In this document: positions 48,221 through 59,601 of the stretch, in pieces
Layout: every line of letters begins with the position of its first letter
Numbering within the stretch: the first letter of the stretch is position 1
From: Erigeron canadensis
Taxonomy: Eukaryota > Streptophyta > Magnoliopsida > Asterales > Asteraceae
NCBI RefSeq assembly: GCF_010389155.1
Contig: NC_057761.1
Coordinates: 47,602,213 to 47,666,212, forward strand
Direction of reading: 5' to 3'
Length of the DNA: 64,000 nucleotides
Position numbers and translations under genes: made by a program
Notes under the pieces: model-generated
Databases searched by the model: none
What the model was told of the DNA's origin: nothing
What the model saw: the letters and a program-made list of their open reading frames with translations, nothing else

Positions 48221-49475
48221 AGAACACATGAAAAAAACAATGTCGATTTTACGCAGATGAGAGTTTCAACATCACTTAGAATCTTGATAGATAAGATAGA
48301 ATGACGAATCAAAACAACTTTAGAAATGCACAAATAAAAGGGAAAGTTCCCCCTCACTAACTTACTTTCGATTCTCCACATACTAAAATGGACCACCACA
48401 TTATATATAAAGTCTATATATATATATATAAAAGAAATCTTAAACTTACGATATCAAGAGACTAATTAAGCATCTATAGTAACATGAGGTCCCATTAGTG
48501 TGCTAACATTATTTGTGGGTAAAGTACGATCTTAAAGTTCTACAAGTACATTATTTTCTTATGCATTTATTTATTTAAATATTTATTATATGGCGTGAAT
48601 GTTAATTAAAGATTCCCGATGGCACACTACTTTGAAATCGCTGGCATGTGTCTTCTTTTCCATGGCAAAGAGATATTATGATGAATTTGATTCTCCATGA
48701 CATGCACCAAAAATTAAGATTAGAACCTCTGGCTCTCAACTAGTTTTTTTCCATAATAGTATTCCTCCATTAATATAAATCAAGAAACTAAAAAATAATA
48801 ATTCTGCACAAACTTACGAGCTGAGTATATATTACGACATATTTTTTTTCTTAACACGGTAATCTATCTACTTTTAAACTAGGATTATCTATTATATATG
48901 CAACGTAAAACTATTAAAACCCTCTCAATTATCCAGTCTTATAAATATGAAAAGTCTGACCTTTACTCTAAAGTCAAAGATCTTACCAAAACTTTCAAAG
49001 TACATCGGATGGTACTGATATTGTAACAATCAAAAAGTTAAGTTTCATACATTAAAGTAAAATGATGATACCTGGCCGGCTTAGGGTCGTAAGCAATCGC
49101 TTTATGGAAAACGATTGCATGCATGCATATTATATCGATGTTTAAAAAATTAGAAGAATATATATTGAATGATAGGCTCTCCTACGTACTAATAATAATT
49201 AGTCAAAATGATGACAATAATGTACGAGTACTTTTTAATTTCCTAGAATAGTTCACCATAAGAAACACGGATTGGTCTCTTTATATATATGATATCAGTT
49301 TCGATAAATTGATTTTAAGAATAATTTCTTATGTCATAATAATATATCTACGTCAACATAGTTGATAAGAGAGTAAGAGACAAATGGTGCTATCAAGAAC
49401 ACTATTCTCTATCACTTCATTTTCATGCATTTATTCTTTGATATATATGCATTATAATATTATTCCCTAATTATT
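48221..49475. other. Intergenic between the CACTA element and the second glutaredoxin
   Basis: AT-rich with no gene; the last few hundred bases are expected to hold the distal promoter of the 49.6-kb gene. Confidence 0.4.
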
Positions 49476-49481
49476 AAATTG

Positions 49482-49490
49482 TATATAAAT
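49482..49490 (+). promoter_or_regulatory. TATA box of the 49.6-kb glutaredoxin gene
   Basis: TATATAAAT about 130 bp before the ATG, followed by a C/A-rich leader (TTCACACCAACACC). Distance and context suit a plant core promoter. I did not find the shared 20-bp block of the sister promoters here. Confidence 0.55.
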
Positions 49491-49618
49491 GGGCACATCG
49501 TTTCAAAACTTTTCACACCAACACCTATAATCTTCATAATTAACCTCTTATATAGATATATACATACTACTCTTGGATCAATTTGCTAAAATATTCAAAG
49601 CAACCTTAAAATTTAGAA

Positions 49619-49927
49619 ATGGATATGGTGACGAGAATGGTGTCTGAGAGACCGGTGGTCATATTCAGTAGAAGTTCGTGTTCTATGTCTCACACGATAA
49701 AGACACTCCTATTGGAATTTGGAGTAAACCCAGCGGTGTATGAGCTAGACGAGATCTCCAAGGGCCGGGAGATTGAGCAAGCCCTGTTGAGGCTGGGACG
49801 AAATCCTATCGTCCCAGCTGTGTTCATAGGAGGTCAATTTGTGGGTGGAGCTAATGAGATTATTGGCCTTCACCTTCAACGGTCTTTACAACCAATGCTA
49901 AAGAATGCCGGAGCACTATGGGTCTGA
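49619..49927 (+). CDS. CC-type-like glutaredoxin (ROXY family), active site CSMS
   Basis: Intronless, 102 residues. [12 protein letters not shown], then S-M-S, gives an active site CSMS at residues 21-24: the first cysteine stays, the second and the last are serine. The rest follows the ROXY plan: [37 protein letters not shown] and the end GALWV. It is the most diverged of the four ([10 protein letters not shown] and RNPIVP with one extra residue), yet GANE and VPAVF are closest to the standard family. First of three plus-strand copies, about 1.4 kb right of the CACTA element. The start is the first ATG after the TATA box. Expected to act with TGA-type transcription factors like other ROXY proteins; catalysis, if any, would have to be monothiol. 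Confidence 0.92.
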   Translation: MDMVTRMVSERPVVIFSRSSCSMSHTIKTLLLEFGVNPAVYELDEISKGREIEQALLRLGRNPIVPAVFIGGQFVGGANEIIGLHLQRSLQPMLKNAGALWV

Positions 49928-50619
49928 TACGATCCATCGATCAACCCGGCCTTAGCTTTATTAACCCCTTAATGTAATAAATGCGCGCTTTACATAAATC
50001 GCATATATATCGACCAGTCGGTCGTTTATATACAGTATGTCAAGTTGAGTAACAAAATCGGCTTGAAGAGTTTTTGAAATATATATACGACATTGAAATA
50101 AAAAATATCGTATCGTCTTTTGACTATCGTTCTAGTACTTTAATGATACAAAACGAACTTTATAATAATTTGGCTCTTATTATAGTTAGATATTTATTAA
50201 ATTATGTATTTTATGTCGTAATAAGTTGGTTATCCTCAAATTGGCGCATAATCACACTCATTTGGAGCTTTTGAAGTCTGACTACTCTCAATATAAACTC
50301 ATAAGATTAGGAGATTAAATTCTAGCTTGGGATTCCTGTTTGTATCACGTGCCAAAAATATTTAAGTAACCTAGCTTACGTGATGAACTCGATCTTGACA
50401 TTTTCATGTCATGCTCGATCTTTCGAATCTCGAGCAAACCTAATATACGTACGTACATCAAACCTGAAGACCTCCGAACAATGACCATCTATATCATTAA
50501 TGACATTTTTCTAGTTAAAGAAGGGTCTTAATAAGAGGATGGGTTTTCCGGTTCAAATTATCCTAGAAATTTTATTTTAAACTCACGTGTATAAATATGG
50601 TGTGACAGATTAAAAGTCT

Positions 50620-50785
50620 ACACTAAAAATTATGATATTTTAAAAGTTCATACTTTTTAGTGTGAATAAATTTTTACACACTTTTAATTCAATATAATTC
50701 TACATACATAAAAATGTAATAAAATTTTAATTTGTTTACAATAAGTAAAAATATACAGAATAATTGTAATATTGTTTGTGGTTTA
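50620..50785. mobile_element. Partial CACTA-type foldback MITE
   Basis: CATACTTTTTAGTGTGAATA and the right end GTAATATTGTTTGTGGT resemble the MITE at 22099-22513, but the left half and the CACTA terminus are lost and the right terminus is mutated. Confidence 0.5.
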
Positions 50786-51062
50786 ATAAAATGCATGTGA
50801 TGTGTATTTCATCCATTAACATAAAAAGAACTGTTTATTAAATTTACTATTTAAACAGTTAACACTTCACAACCTCTAAAATTGAAGTATAAAAACTGTT
50901 AATCCATGAACTAATTACGATTTACGACCACCTCGCAAATAACATTACAATTCCAATTTTTGGTTTCAATTTAGGTTTTTGTAACCAATTTGAGTTATCC
51001 AGTTTACGTTTTGACTCAGAATACACAACATAATGACCTTTAGTTATAATGTTAAGAATTGA

Positions 51063-51290
51063 CGAGCATGGTATCCGCGCAATGCGTCAAAAATATCAGT
51101 GACAGTGATGTGGTGACATCGACGGATGGTGGTGGCGGCGGCGATCCTTGGTGGCGGCAGATGCGTCAAGTGGTGTAGGTATTTGATATAAAGATATTTG
51201 ATGTAAAAGAGTAGCGGATATCTTTTATAAGATAATGAAATGATTGTGTAAATTAATTTATTAAAAGTAAAATGGTAGTTTCGCATGTCC
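51063..51290 (-). mobile_element. Helitron family A remnant, minus strand
   Basis: On the minus strand the 3' end is GCATTGCGCGGATACCATGC followed by TCG (final CTCG before a T), as in the copies at 1570 and 18819. Upstream lies the usual CACC/GCCGCC-rich part. The 5' end is uncertain. Confidence 0.5.
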
Positions 51291-52154
51291 TAAAAATGAG
51301 ACATCTAAAATGGAATGATGTAAAAGAGTAGTAGATATATTTTGCGGTTAAAGTTGAAACTAAAAGAATTTAAAAATTAACAGTGGACAAGTAAATTGGG
51401 ACGGAAAGAGTAATTAATGACAAGTTAGGTGAAGAGTTTCAAGCTCAATGTAGAAATATTATGTGTACTTTTAATGGAATATGATAATACTTTCTACTCA
51501 AGCTCCTTTTTATTATAAGAATCTCTTATATATCCACATTTTAGATTTTGTCCAAGTGTGTAATAGGAATGTGTGTAATTTCTAAATGGATAAGTCTAAT
51601 TTAGCTCACGCGCTCACGTGAATACACGTGTCCAAAGTTAGATTGCTAGAGGAAATGGGTCGAGAATCGTTAGATTCGCCGCAAAGTAGTATGTCAAATT
51701 TGTCGAATATAACTATGAGCAACAAGGAAATACATATATATTACAACTTGATTTGTAGAGTGTGATCAGTACGTGGTATTGAATATGATTTTTATAGGGA
51801 TAACTGGTTTAATATGTAAAATTTTGATGTATTTTTCTTAAAACCACCAATTAAGAAGCACCAAAATATACCGGCAGAGCCAAAATTTTATATTGTGGTT
51901 GTCAAGCAATTTCCATGACAATAATAAGCATAAAATTAAGCTACAAAAATTTTCCCAGTTTAAGGGTGCCATTGATTTCAAAATAAACAAACACATAAAA
52001 AATAGTATTAGAAATATATAGTTTGATAGACATTGCGGGGTTACCAAGTAGCATGACCACTACATAGCTCCGCCAACACCAAAATATACAGTTAAAACAA
52101 TGATAGATTTGAGAATGCGGCGATAAAACATGATGTAATATAATGTAAAATATA
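51291..52154. other. Intergenic, no gene seen
   Basis: No supportable gene. The minus-strand frames near 51838-52171 show no family features. Confidence 0.4.
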
Positions 52155-52492
52155 TACTCCATGTGTCTCATTTAAGAATCTTAGTTTGATTTTTAAATGT
52201 TTTATCTTTTAATTTTGACTGTAAATATTTCTTTACGTACTACTCCCTCCATCTCATTTTTAAGTGTCTTTATTTGACTTTGAAATTTGATTCTTATTCT
52301 TTGAAGTTTGATCATAACTAGATTTGGTACTGTAATATAATACTTGATATATAATTAATGAACGAATAGTGTTTTTAATAAATGAACAAAACACATTAAC
52401 TATTATATAACAAATAAAAAAATATTTACAGTCAAAATTAAAAGAAACTTTAAAAGTCAAACGAGGAGACTCAAAATGAGACAGAAAATGTA
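52155..52492. mobile_element. Stowaway-like foldback element, possibly nested
   Basis: The outer arms TACTCCATGTGTCTCATTTA and, inverted, TACATTTTCTGTCTCATTTT pair through CTTTTAATTTTGACTGTAAA. Inside the left arm a second start, CTCCCTCCATCTCATTTTTA (52243), is the classic Stowaway terminus. This suggests one element inside another or an internal duplication. Bounded by TA-rich sequence, so the TA duplication cannot be proven. Confidence 0.65.
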
Positions 52493-52755
52493 TATATATT
52501 AAAATGAGACGAGAAAAGTATATAATAGTTGATTAAATGTATATATCATTGAAATGTATATTAAAAATAAATCCGTTCATATATTCTATATCAAAATAGT
52601 ATATAACTCAATAAAAAATAATCATGATCAAAGTTTAAAAAAAAAACTTTTGAAAGTAAAATTAAGACCGTTAAAATGAGTCTAAAATAGTGTATGTTTG
52701 TGAAGATATATCGATCGATAAGAAGGAACACACGTAATAACTAATAAGTAATAAC

Positions 52756-53144
52756 CTTCCACTTCTTGAAAAGTCCATTAGAAATAAATTTGGGAAAACG
52801 ATAGTAGTTGAAGAATAGAATATGAAGCCCTACATATCCAATCCAATATCTAAATGTATATATGCTTCCGTAGAGAAGAGATTCGCAACTTTTGCCAATT
52901 AAATATGCATATCACCCTCGATCAACTTTTGTAGCAACGTCCTCTTAATTTGGAACCTTATATCACTATCACTCATCATCCCACCAATTTTTTTTTTTCT
53001 TTAAAAAAAACTCTCTCTTTTCCCCGCATAACATCATCCCTCTATATAAATCTCCCCATTCCTTCTCAACATTATTTCATATACAAGCAAAGCAGTTTAA
53101 ACACAACCACTTCAATTCAATATATCAGTGTATAATTAGTAAAT
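52756..53144 (+). promoter_or_regulatory. Promoter of the 53.1-kb glutaredoxin gene
   Basis: TATA box TATATAAAT at 53043-53051, about 100 bp before the ATG. ATATATGCTTCCGTAGA (52858-52876) is shared with the 20.5-kb promoter. The block at 52756-52840 (TTCCACTTCTTGAAAAGTCC) matches 55620-55712, the orphan promoter. Confidence 0.6.
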
Positions 53145-53450
53145 ATGGAGAGAGTAAAAAGAATGGTTTCGGAGAGACCCGTGGTGATCTTCAGCAAGAG
53201 TTCTTGCATAATGTCCCACACGATCAAGTCCCTCTTTAATGACTTTGGGGTGAACCCTACAGTCTACGAGCTCGATGAGATAGCAAGAGGCCGAGAAATC
53301 GAACAGGCATTATCTGGGCTCGGGTACAACACCGTCCCCGCGGTCTTCATTGGTGGTGAGTTGGTTGGGGGAACGAATGAGATTATGAGTCTTCAACTCA
53401 GGAGGAGTTTGAAGCCAATGCTCATCAGGGCTGGAGCCTTGTGGGTTTAA
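53145..53450 (+). CDS. CC-type-like glutaredoxin (ROXY family), active site CIMS
   Basis: Intronless, 101 residues. The active site is C-I-M-S (residues 21-24) in KSSCIMSHT, and all other family features are intact: [45 protein letters not shown] and the end GALWV. Nearest relative in the window is the minus-strand gene at 20523 (12 differences over 101), so one arose from the other, or both from a common duplicate, with one end inverted. Isoleucine in place of the second cysteine removes the CC pair that names the class. The ATG is the first after the leader and aligns with the sister starts. Expected role as for the ROXY family (TGA factor co-regulation); redox competence is uncertain. Confidence 0.93.
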   Translation: MERVKRMVSERPVVIFSKSSCIMSHTIKSLFNDFGVNPTVYELDEIARGREIEQALSGLGYNTVPAVFIGGELVGGTNEIMSLQLRRSLKPMLIRAGALWV

Positions 53451-55619
53451 CTCACTACTATACTATAGTTTTTGCGATATCGATCATAGGAGATAATATA
53501 TATACTTAAAACACAAGGCAACTAGAACACTATATAGGTTCCAATTTTGAAACGATCGAGTCTCCCATGTTTGTTTTTTAACTATGGTGAAGATTAATAA
53601 AGACGTACACTTACAAATTAATTTTGTCACCCGCTCTTCTATATATATATGTTTTCGGTTTGTAAGATGAATGATATATAATATTGTTTGAAGTGGTACT
53701 TTGTGATTTCATGCTACAGAAAACGTACATGATCGAGCTTAATTAATTAATCACTACGTACTACTGTAGTACGTAATCACTTGGCACTACTTGGCATAGA
53801 CATCCATAAGGGATTTAACTAGTCCCCCGGCCCCCTCTCTCAAGAATTTGGGGTGCCTCCAATAAGGCTATTATTTAAAACATACATGTGATATCCAAAA
53901 ATTTGGATAGTCGATTTACGCATTCAGCCATCCTAAATTTCTGATTTGAGTATCGGATTATCTGAATATCTAGAAGTTTCCTTATAACCTAAGATTAAAT
54001 CTATAAAATAAAATTAAACATATATAAGCGAACAAGCATTTGAATAATGGCTCAGCCTAAGTTTCCGAACCATATATAGTTAGTTCAACATTCTCGTTCC
54101 AAAACACAAAAATCATATATATGCATACAGGAGCGGTACAAGGAGGGGGGAGGAGTTCAATGTCCCCCTTAAAATATAATGTGTTTTTAAATATTTTATA
54201 AATTTTTTAAAATTTATGTAAGCCTTTAATATATTGTTCCTTTTATATTTATGTTTCATAGATTTTTTAATTTTGCACCATCTAGGATTTTCCTCTGATG
54301 CATGCATCCCAAGTTCGCAACACAAACATATATAACAAATTACACACCTAACTAGAGACGGAGCCAGAAACTTTTTTATGAGCGGACAATTTTAAAAGTT
54401 GTCATACTTATAAAAGTCGTATTCGTGAATGTAAAAATTTTTTTGACCCTAGCTCAAGAATAGAAAATGGACCCTTGAAAAAATTTTGTTCCCCACACCG
54501 GGTGTAATATATACTCATATTTAATAAATTCTAGTCGTTATCTTTAATAAATAAAGACCACATGTGTCGAGCAAGGTCTTATTAAATGAAAACTTATTCA
54601 ATCATAATGCAAGAATCCCGAAAAATATATTTTTTTAATTTTTTATGAATTATTTAACTTGTATATATATATCTTTTTCTACATAACTATTATGATTATT
54701 AAAAATTTAAACAACTCAAGTTTTTTATTTGACCAATGGAAAGATCTAGTATCTCAAAGTTAATGATTCGATAACCAATGACTTTCAAAAAATAAGCTAT
54801 GACAACGAAAATAATATTTGTATGTATTTCTTATTTATTTTTTCTTATTTTGAGAAAAAATTACACATATACTATTTAAATTTTTAAAAAATTACATTGT
54901 ACCAAAATTGAATTGGAGATCCGTCCTTGACCCAACACAACTTTTAACAAAAGCAGCATGAAAAAAAAAAAAAGATATCCACGCGCATCATTGTTATCCT
55001 AGTTAAAAAATTAAAAAAAAAAAAAAAAAAAAAAAGTAAATCAGTAGTAATCTTCATTTCTCCTCGCAACTATGCTTTCCTTGGACAGCTAAACCTGTTA
55101 AAAAAGAGAACAAGGTTACCATGGATCATTAAGATAGTTCGTTCAGATTTACCCCTTTTATATACTCTTTACTTATTGATATTACTCGTATATGACATAT
55201 CTTATTAACACTTAGAACGACACAAAAGGGCTAAAATACTCAAACACGCAAAAAAATGGGAACCGAATAACTCAAAACATTAGCGAATATATAAAAGAAA
55301 CTACTCGATAAGCTAAAATTGTTAACAATAATAATAATAATAATAATAAAATAAAACAAAAAACCCCAAAACCGAACCTACGTAACCCAACTAAAAACCG
55401 GATAGACCAAAAGCTGAAAACAACATCTATCGACCTTTTTAGTTTTAGTAAAAAACCGATCCATATTCACCCCTCGTATTCTCGTACAAACTCATGATGA
55501 TTCCTATCCACCAACCAAACTCCTTTTAAAAGTACGTAACTTATAACAAACATTTTAAAAAGGTATATAACATTACATTTGCATAACTTGAGTCCAGAAA
55601 AAAGAAAACGGTATAAGTG
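53451..55619. other. Intergenic, degraded repeats
   Basis: Starts with the 3' UTR of the glutaredoxin gene. The words GAGACGGAGCCAGAAAC (about 54353) and GGAGATCCGTCCTTGAC (about 54914) look like fragments of a dispersed plant repeat, but no ends could be set. Poly-A runs lie at about 54960 and 55009-55035. No gene seen. Confidence 0.4.
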
Positions 55620-55990
55620 ACGTTCCACTTCTTGAGAAGCCCATTTAAAAAATTTTGGAATAAAGAAACTAAGAATAATAATTAAGCCCAAGAAATACAG
55701 GCCATACATAACCCGATGCTGTGAATCAAATAGATTCGTTATATCCCAACTTTTTCCTTACGTATCACTATCAACTTTTGCAACTAAATTAAGCCCATGT
55801 ACGTAATGTCACCATATGTCTCCAACTTAAAACATTCTCTTTTCTCCACATATATATATGATCCTCACAGACCTTATCCTCGCCCACATATCGTATTTCA
55901 CATTTACAAGTTCCTTAATTCTAACGAACATATATAGTACCAATTCTAAGTTCAACCCGGGAGTAGTAAATTCTCTCATATGTAAAAATG
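55620..55990 (+). promoter_or_regulatory. Orphan copy of a glutaredoxin promoter without a gene
   Basis: 55620-55712 matches 52756-52840 (GTTCCACTTCTTGAGAAGCC). 55829-55855 carries ACATTCTCTTTTCTCCACAT, identical to the 20.5-kb promoter, followed by ATATATATGATCC and a leader-like stretch (CCCACATATCGTATTTCACA) similar to that of the 59.3-kb gene. No ERPVVIF-like coding sequence follows; the ATG at 55988 leads to a stop at once. Best read as a fifth duplicate that lost its coding part. Confidence 0.6.
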
Positions 55991-56472
55991 GAAATGTTTT
56001 TAATTAGCTTGTTAATCAATTACAATTAAGTGTAATAAGATGTCAATGGACTGATCGATGTTTATAACGAGAATTATCATTTCATAACAATTGCTTAGAT
56101 TTACATAATACCAGTAATAAGTTATAAATTTACTTGGTTCATTATTTGCTTGAAGTTTAGTTTTTGTACAGTTGTACATGCAATAGTGTTTAATTAAGAA
56201 CAACCGGCCAACAGTAAGAGTAATTTTCCGTTAGTTGTAAAATTTTGTTTCTTAATGTTAAGGTGAAGGAATTTGATCCACATGACCACATCCATATAAA
56301 GCACCTATTCTAAACCTCCATGACGATTTTAAATAATGACAAGCATGATAACCTTCTTAGCTTTGTTAACCATTTTAATCCCTCCTCTTAGGAGAGTTTA
56401 ATTAGCTTATTAATTTACTAAACCTCCGATGCTCAAAAGAAAAACTACCATTTACAATCCAAACAATACTTA

Positions 56473-58027
56473 GGTTGTGTTTGATAACAAAGAATGATTT
56501 AGTGCTGAATGATTCTAAAGTCTGAATGGTTTAAAGACACTGGATGAACTTGGTTCTGAATGAAAAGTTATGTTTGAAATTTGTTCTGAATTAGTAATCT
56601 GAATGATAGAAAATTACCATTTTAACCTTCTATCTAACTAGAATAAGTTTGGTAAATGTGTTTTATTTTTATTTTTACATATATATTGCACACGAAAAAT
56701 ATTTAAAAACATAATATTATAAATCCTACTCATAATATTATCTTACATTAATATCGGTCGAACTCGTCAAACATTAATTTGAAGTACTTTAGAATAGTTG
56801 ATAAACAATTTGATCACGTAGATTAGCCATAAATTCATCGCTAGAGAACCCCATTCAACCCCAAGCATGTCTTGTCCTTCGGCTCGTTGTTCTTCCCTAA
56901 CAAAAGATGGTACTCGTGTCACATTCCTTAAAAGGTGATCTTGAATATTTCATTTCCTTATAAAGTTATGCACTGCAGAAGCAATCACAATTTGTTGGCA
57001 TAAGAAGTTATACAAGCAAACACAATTTGTCTTGTTGGCATGCACCAAAATCCAAGAATTCACAAAGAAAAGAAAACAAGATTTATAGATACTTCGAACT
57101 AAACAAAAAGGCCAAATACAAATGATATTAAACCAAACGCACGACTTGTTAAATCCTGATGTATATAAATTAGGCAAAATGACCAAAAATATATTGTATA
57201 TGCATCATATTAGATGACAAAAGGAGGTGGTTAAGCAACTAGGTAACAAAAGACATAAATCACATGAAAACCTTCAGCAAAAAACTTATGTGTAATCAAC
57301 CTAACAGTCCATATTTACTTCTAAGATTCCTAATCCAACCTGCACAACTCTCCAATTTCAATTCTAATTTGGGTTCTTTTGCTACTAACCTCTATAAAAA
57401 CATTCTACTATAATAGACGAGAAGGAAAAAAAATACATTTATCTCATTAGACAAATTATGAAACAACGTCCTACTAATTAATTAAAAAATAATGTCACAA
57501 GTATCAACAATTAATCATATATATTGGATCTGATAATAATAATAAAAGCAAAAATAATGAAAAATTTGTATATGCAAAACTAATTTTTTTTTTAAAAAAA
57601 GAATTGAATATATGAACCATTACCTTCACTCAAAATCAATGGATCAAGATGTTCTGGTATTTAATAGGAGATTACCTATTTCAAAAAATAAATAAAGAAA
57701 AACAATGGATGAATTAAAAGAGAAAATAAATAAGAAGAAATAGTGAAAGTAAATAAAGAGAAGAAGAGATTAGAGAAAATACTTTGGTGAGCATGTAAGT
57801 AGCAGATGGAAGGAGTAGAGAAAAGAAAGGTGTGAAAAGAAGGGCATTAGGGTAATAGTTGGACGAGGAATGATTAAGAGAAGGTCTTGGAGTAGAACAG
57901 TTCAGAAGTTTTTTTCCCTTCGTTCAGTGCCATTCAGTGTTCAGAACAACTTCACAAACACATGGAATGCTGACCGATTTAGCATTTGGTGTTGAACCAT
58001 TCCATTCAGTTGTTTTCAAACACACCC
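56473..58027. mobile_element. PIF/Harbinger element, 1.55 kb, decayed
   Basis: The ends GGTTGTGTTTGATAACAAAG and, inverted, GGGTGTGTTTGAAAACAACT lie between TTA duplications (56470-56472, 58028-58030). Subterminal CTGAATGATT-like words recur on both sides. It contains a transposase C-terminal remnant (56795-57000, minus strand), so it is a deletion derivative of an autonomous element, not a simple MITE. Confidence 0.85.
56795..57000 (-). pseudogene. Harbinger transposase C-terminal remnant
   Basis: On the minus strand: QQIVIASAVHNFIRK, stop, then DHLLRNVTRVPSFVREEQRA, and in another frame DEFMANLRDQIVYQLF. IVIA..xHNFIR and LRDQI.xQLF are the typical C-terminal motifs of PIF/Harbinger (DDE_Tnp_4-type) transposases. 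One stop and one frameshift separate them, and the catalytic DDE core is not present. Its place inside TTA-flanked terminal repeats supports the call. Confidence 0.75.
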
Positions 58028-58076
58028 TTAGCTTGTTACATGAGATGACGTACTTATATATTAAGATAACACCCAG

Positions 58077-58500
58077 ATGGACTACGTTATGGTAATGAAG
58101 ACCTTAAATACCCCTTTTCTCATAATAGATGAGGATAGCCGACTATGGAAGGATGAGTACGTAAGGTATTTGGAATTTATAATTAGTTTAAGACTTGAGG
58201 GATGGTGTAAAGTGTTATTAGGAAAACAACACGTTTGTTCAAGAAAAGGGGCCAGCAGTTTTTGGGCCTCGCACAGCAGAGGACACAACGGTTCAAGAAG
58301 ACATGATGTTTGTGAAGCAACACAACGTTACAATAATAACTGCCAAAAATATTAGTATAAATAGAAGTGATTTCGTTTTAGTTTCGTTTCAACTTTGTAA
58401 TCAAATCGTTACAGTGATAGTGATTGTAAACATATTTGATTCAATAATCATACCTGGGCATCATATATAAGCAAATCGTTCATCATATCATTATATTAAT
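58077..58500 (+). other. Possible LTR fragment or old non-coding repeat
   Basis: An open frame of 92 codons from 58077 has no recognisable family. It is followed by TATAAATAGAAGTGATTTCG (58357) and a T-rich, A-rich tract, which resembles the U3/R part of an LTR. No paired ends or target duplication found, so the identity is open. Confidence 0.25.
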
Positions 58501-59087
58501 GGGATGTTTAAAGTTTGAAGTTCTATTCTCCTCTAAAAGAAAACATACGGTAATATTCGCAGCCAATAACTTCTAGCATAATACATGTAACACATGAAAA
58601 CTTCAACTATAAGGACAGGAGTTTACTACTTTAATTCCCTCTCAAAATCGATACTATCATATCATCATGCTAGTATTTCACTAGCTATATTCGACACCAA
58701 CATGCCTACTGTCTCTTCGTGCATTGTATGGTAGTACCTCTGCTGTAATTTGGAACAAAATAAAAACGTGGTGGGAAGATATATATCATTCAATTCCACC
58801 ATACTGTGAACTTGAGCTCACCACTTTGTCCTTGATCACATATAAATTAATATATATCCGTCCATGTACTTTCACTAGCTAGTGTTGCCAAAAAAAATTG
58901 ACATGCTAACCATGATAGACTTCAATTTGATTTCTCAGAAAAGCAATAGAAATTGGAATAAAGATAATTGAAGAGAACAGAATATGATACCTCAGGAATA
59001 ATCAAAATATATCAACTTTTTTGCATCAAATCTCAAAGCTCTAGATCAACCTAATCACTATTAATTTGTCACCAACCTAAGTTACAT
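58501..59087. other. Intergenic, no gene seen
   Basis: Distal upstream region of the fourth glutaredoxin; no structured repeat noted. Confidence 0.4.
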
Positions 59088-59292
59088 ACATTCTCGTTTC
59101 TCCACATATATATCACAAACCCTATATATAGATCCCCCATATATATATATATGCTCACCCACATGCATTTCACCCAACTACAAATATAAGTTACTCTTTC
59201 TTCAATTGTTTCACTTGAAACAGTAGTCCTCGTCTTCACTAAATTAAATAAATAGTCTCGTCAATCACATCGGTTAAGTTGATCATTAACAC
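59088..59292 (+). promoter_or_regulatory. Promoter of the 59.3-kb glutaredoxin gene
   Basis: ACATTCTCGTTTCTCCACAT (59088-59107) is shared with the 20.5-kb and orphan promoters (one change). A TATA box, TATATATAG, lies at 59123-59131, and CTCACCCACATGCATTTCAC leads into the leader. Confidence 0.6.
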
Positions 59293-59601
59293 ATGGACAG
59301 AGTGAACATATTGGTTTCCGAGAGGCCTGTGGTGATCTTCAGTAAGAAATCATGCATCTTGTCATACACAATCAAGTCTCTTTTTAACGACTTTGGTGTG
59401 AACGCTATGGTGTATGAGCTTGATGAGATTGCTAGAGGTCGGGAGATCGAGCTAGCGTTATCTGCTCATCATGGACGTGATACAGCGCCGACGATCTTCA
59501 TCGGCGGTGAGTTGGTTGGTGGGACTAATGAGATTATGAGTCTTCATCTCAGGAGAGAATTGAAGCCAATGCTCATCAGGGCTGGAGCTTTATGGGTTTA
59601 A
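59293..59601 (+). CDS. CC-type-like glutaredoxin (ROXY family), active site CILS
   Basis: Intronless, 102 residues. KKSCILSYT gives the active site C-I-L-S (residues 21-24). Family parts present: [42 protein letters not shown] and the end GALWV. Changes compared with its sisters: VNAMVYE for VNPTVYE, a Ser-Ala-His-His insert-like stretch (LSAHHGRD), and TAPTIF where the others have TVPxVF; the cis-proline itself is kept. These make it the second most diverged copy. The start at 59293 aligns with the sisters' starts and lies about 160 bp after the TATA box. Function as for the ROXY family, with the same doubt about redox chemistry. Confidence 0.92.
   Translation: MDRVNILVSERPVVIFSKKSCILSYTIKSLFNDFGVNAMVYELDEIARGREIELALSAHHGRDTAPTIFIGGELVGGTNEIMSLHLRRELKPMLIRAGALWV

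Noticed and set aside
55467..55709. Minus-strand hydrophobic frame of 80 codons
   Set aside because: It overlaps the block duplicated from a glutaredoxin promoter and has no partner in the other copy.
58077..58355. 92-codon plus-strand frame as a gene
   Set aside because: No motif or homologue recognised, and an LTR-like TATA region follows at once; kept only as an unresolved repeat.
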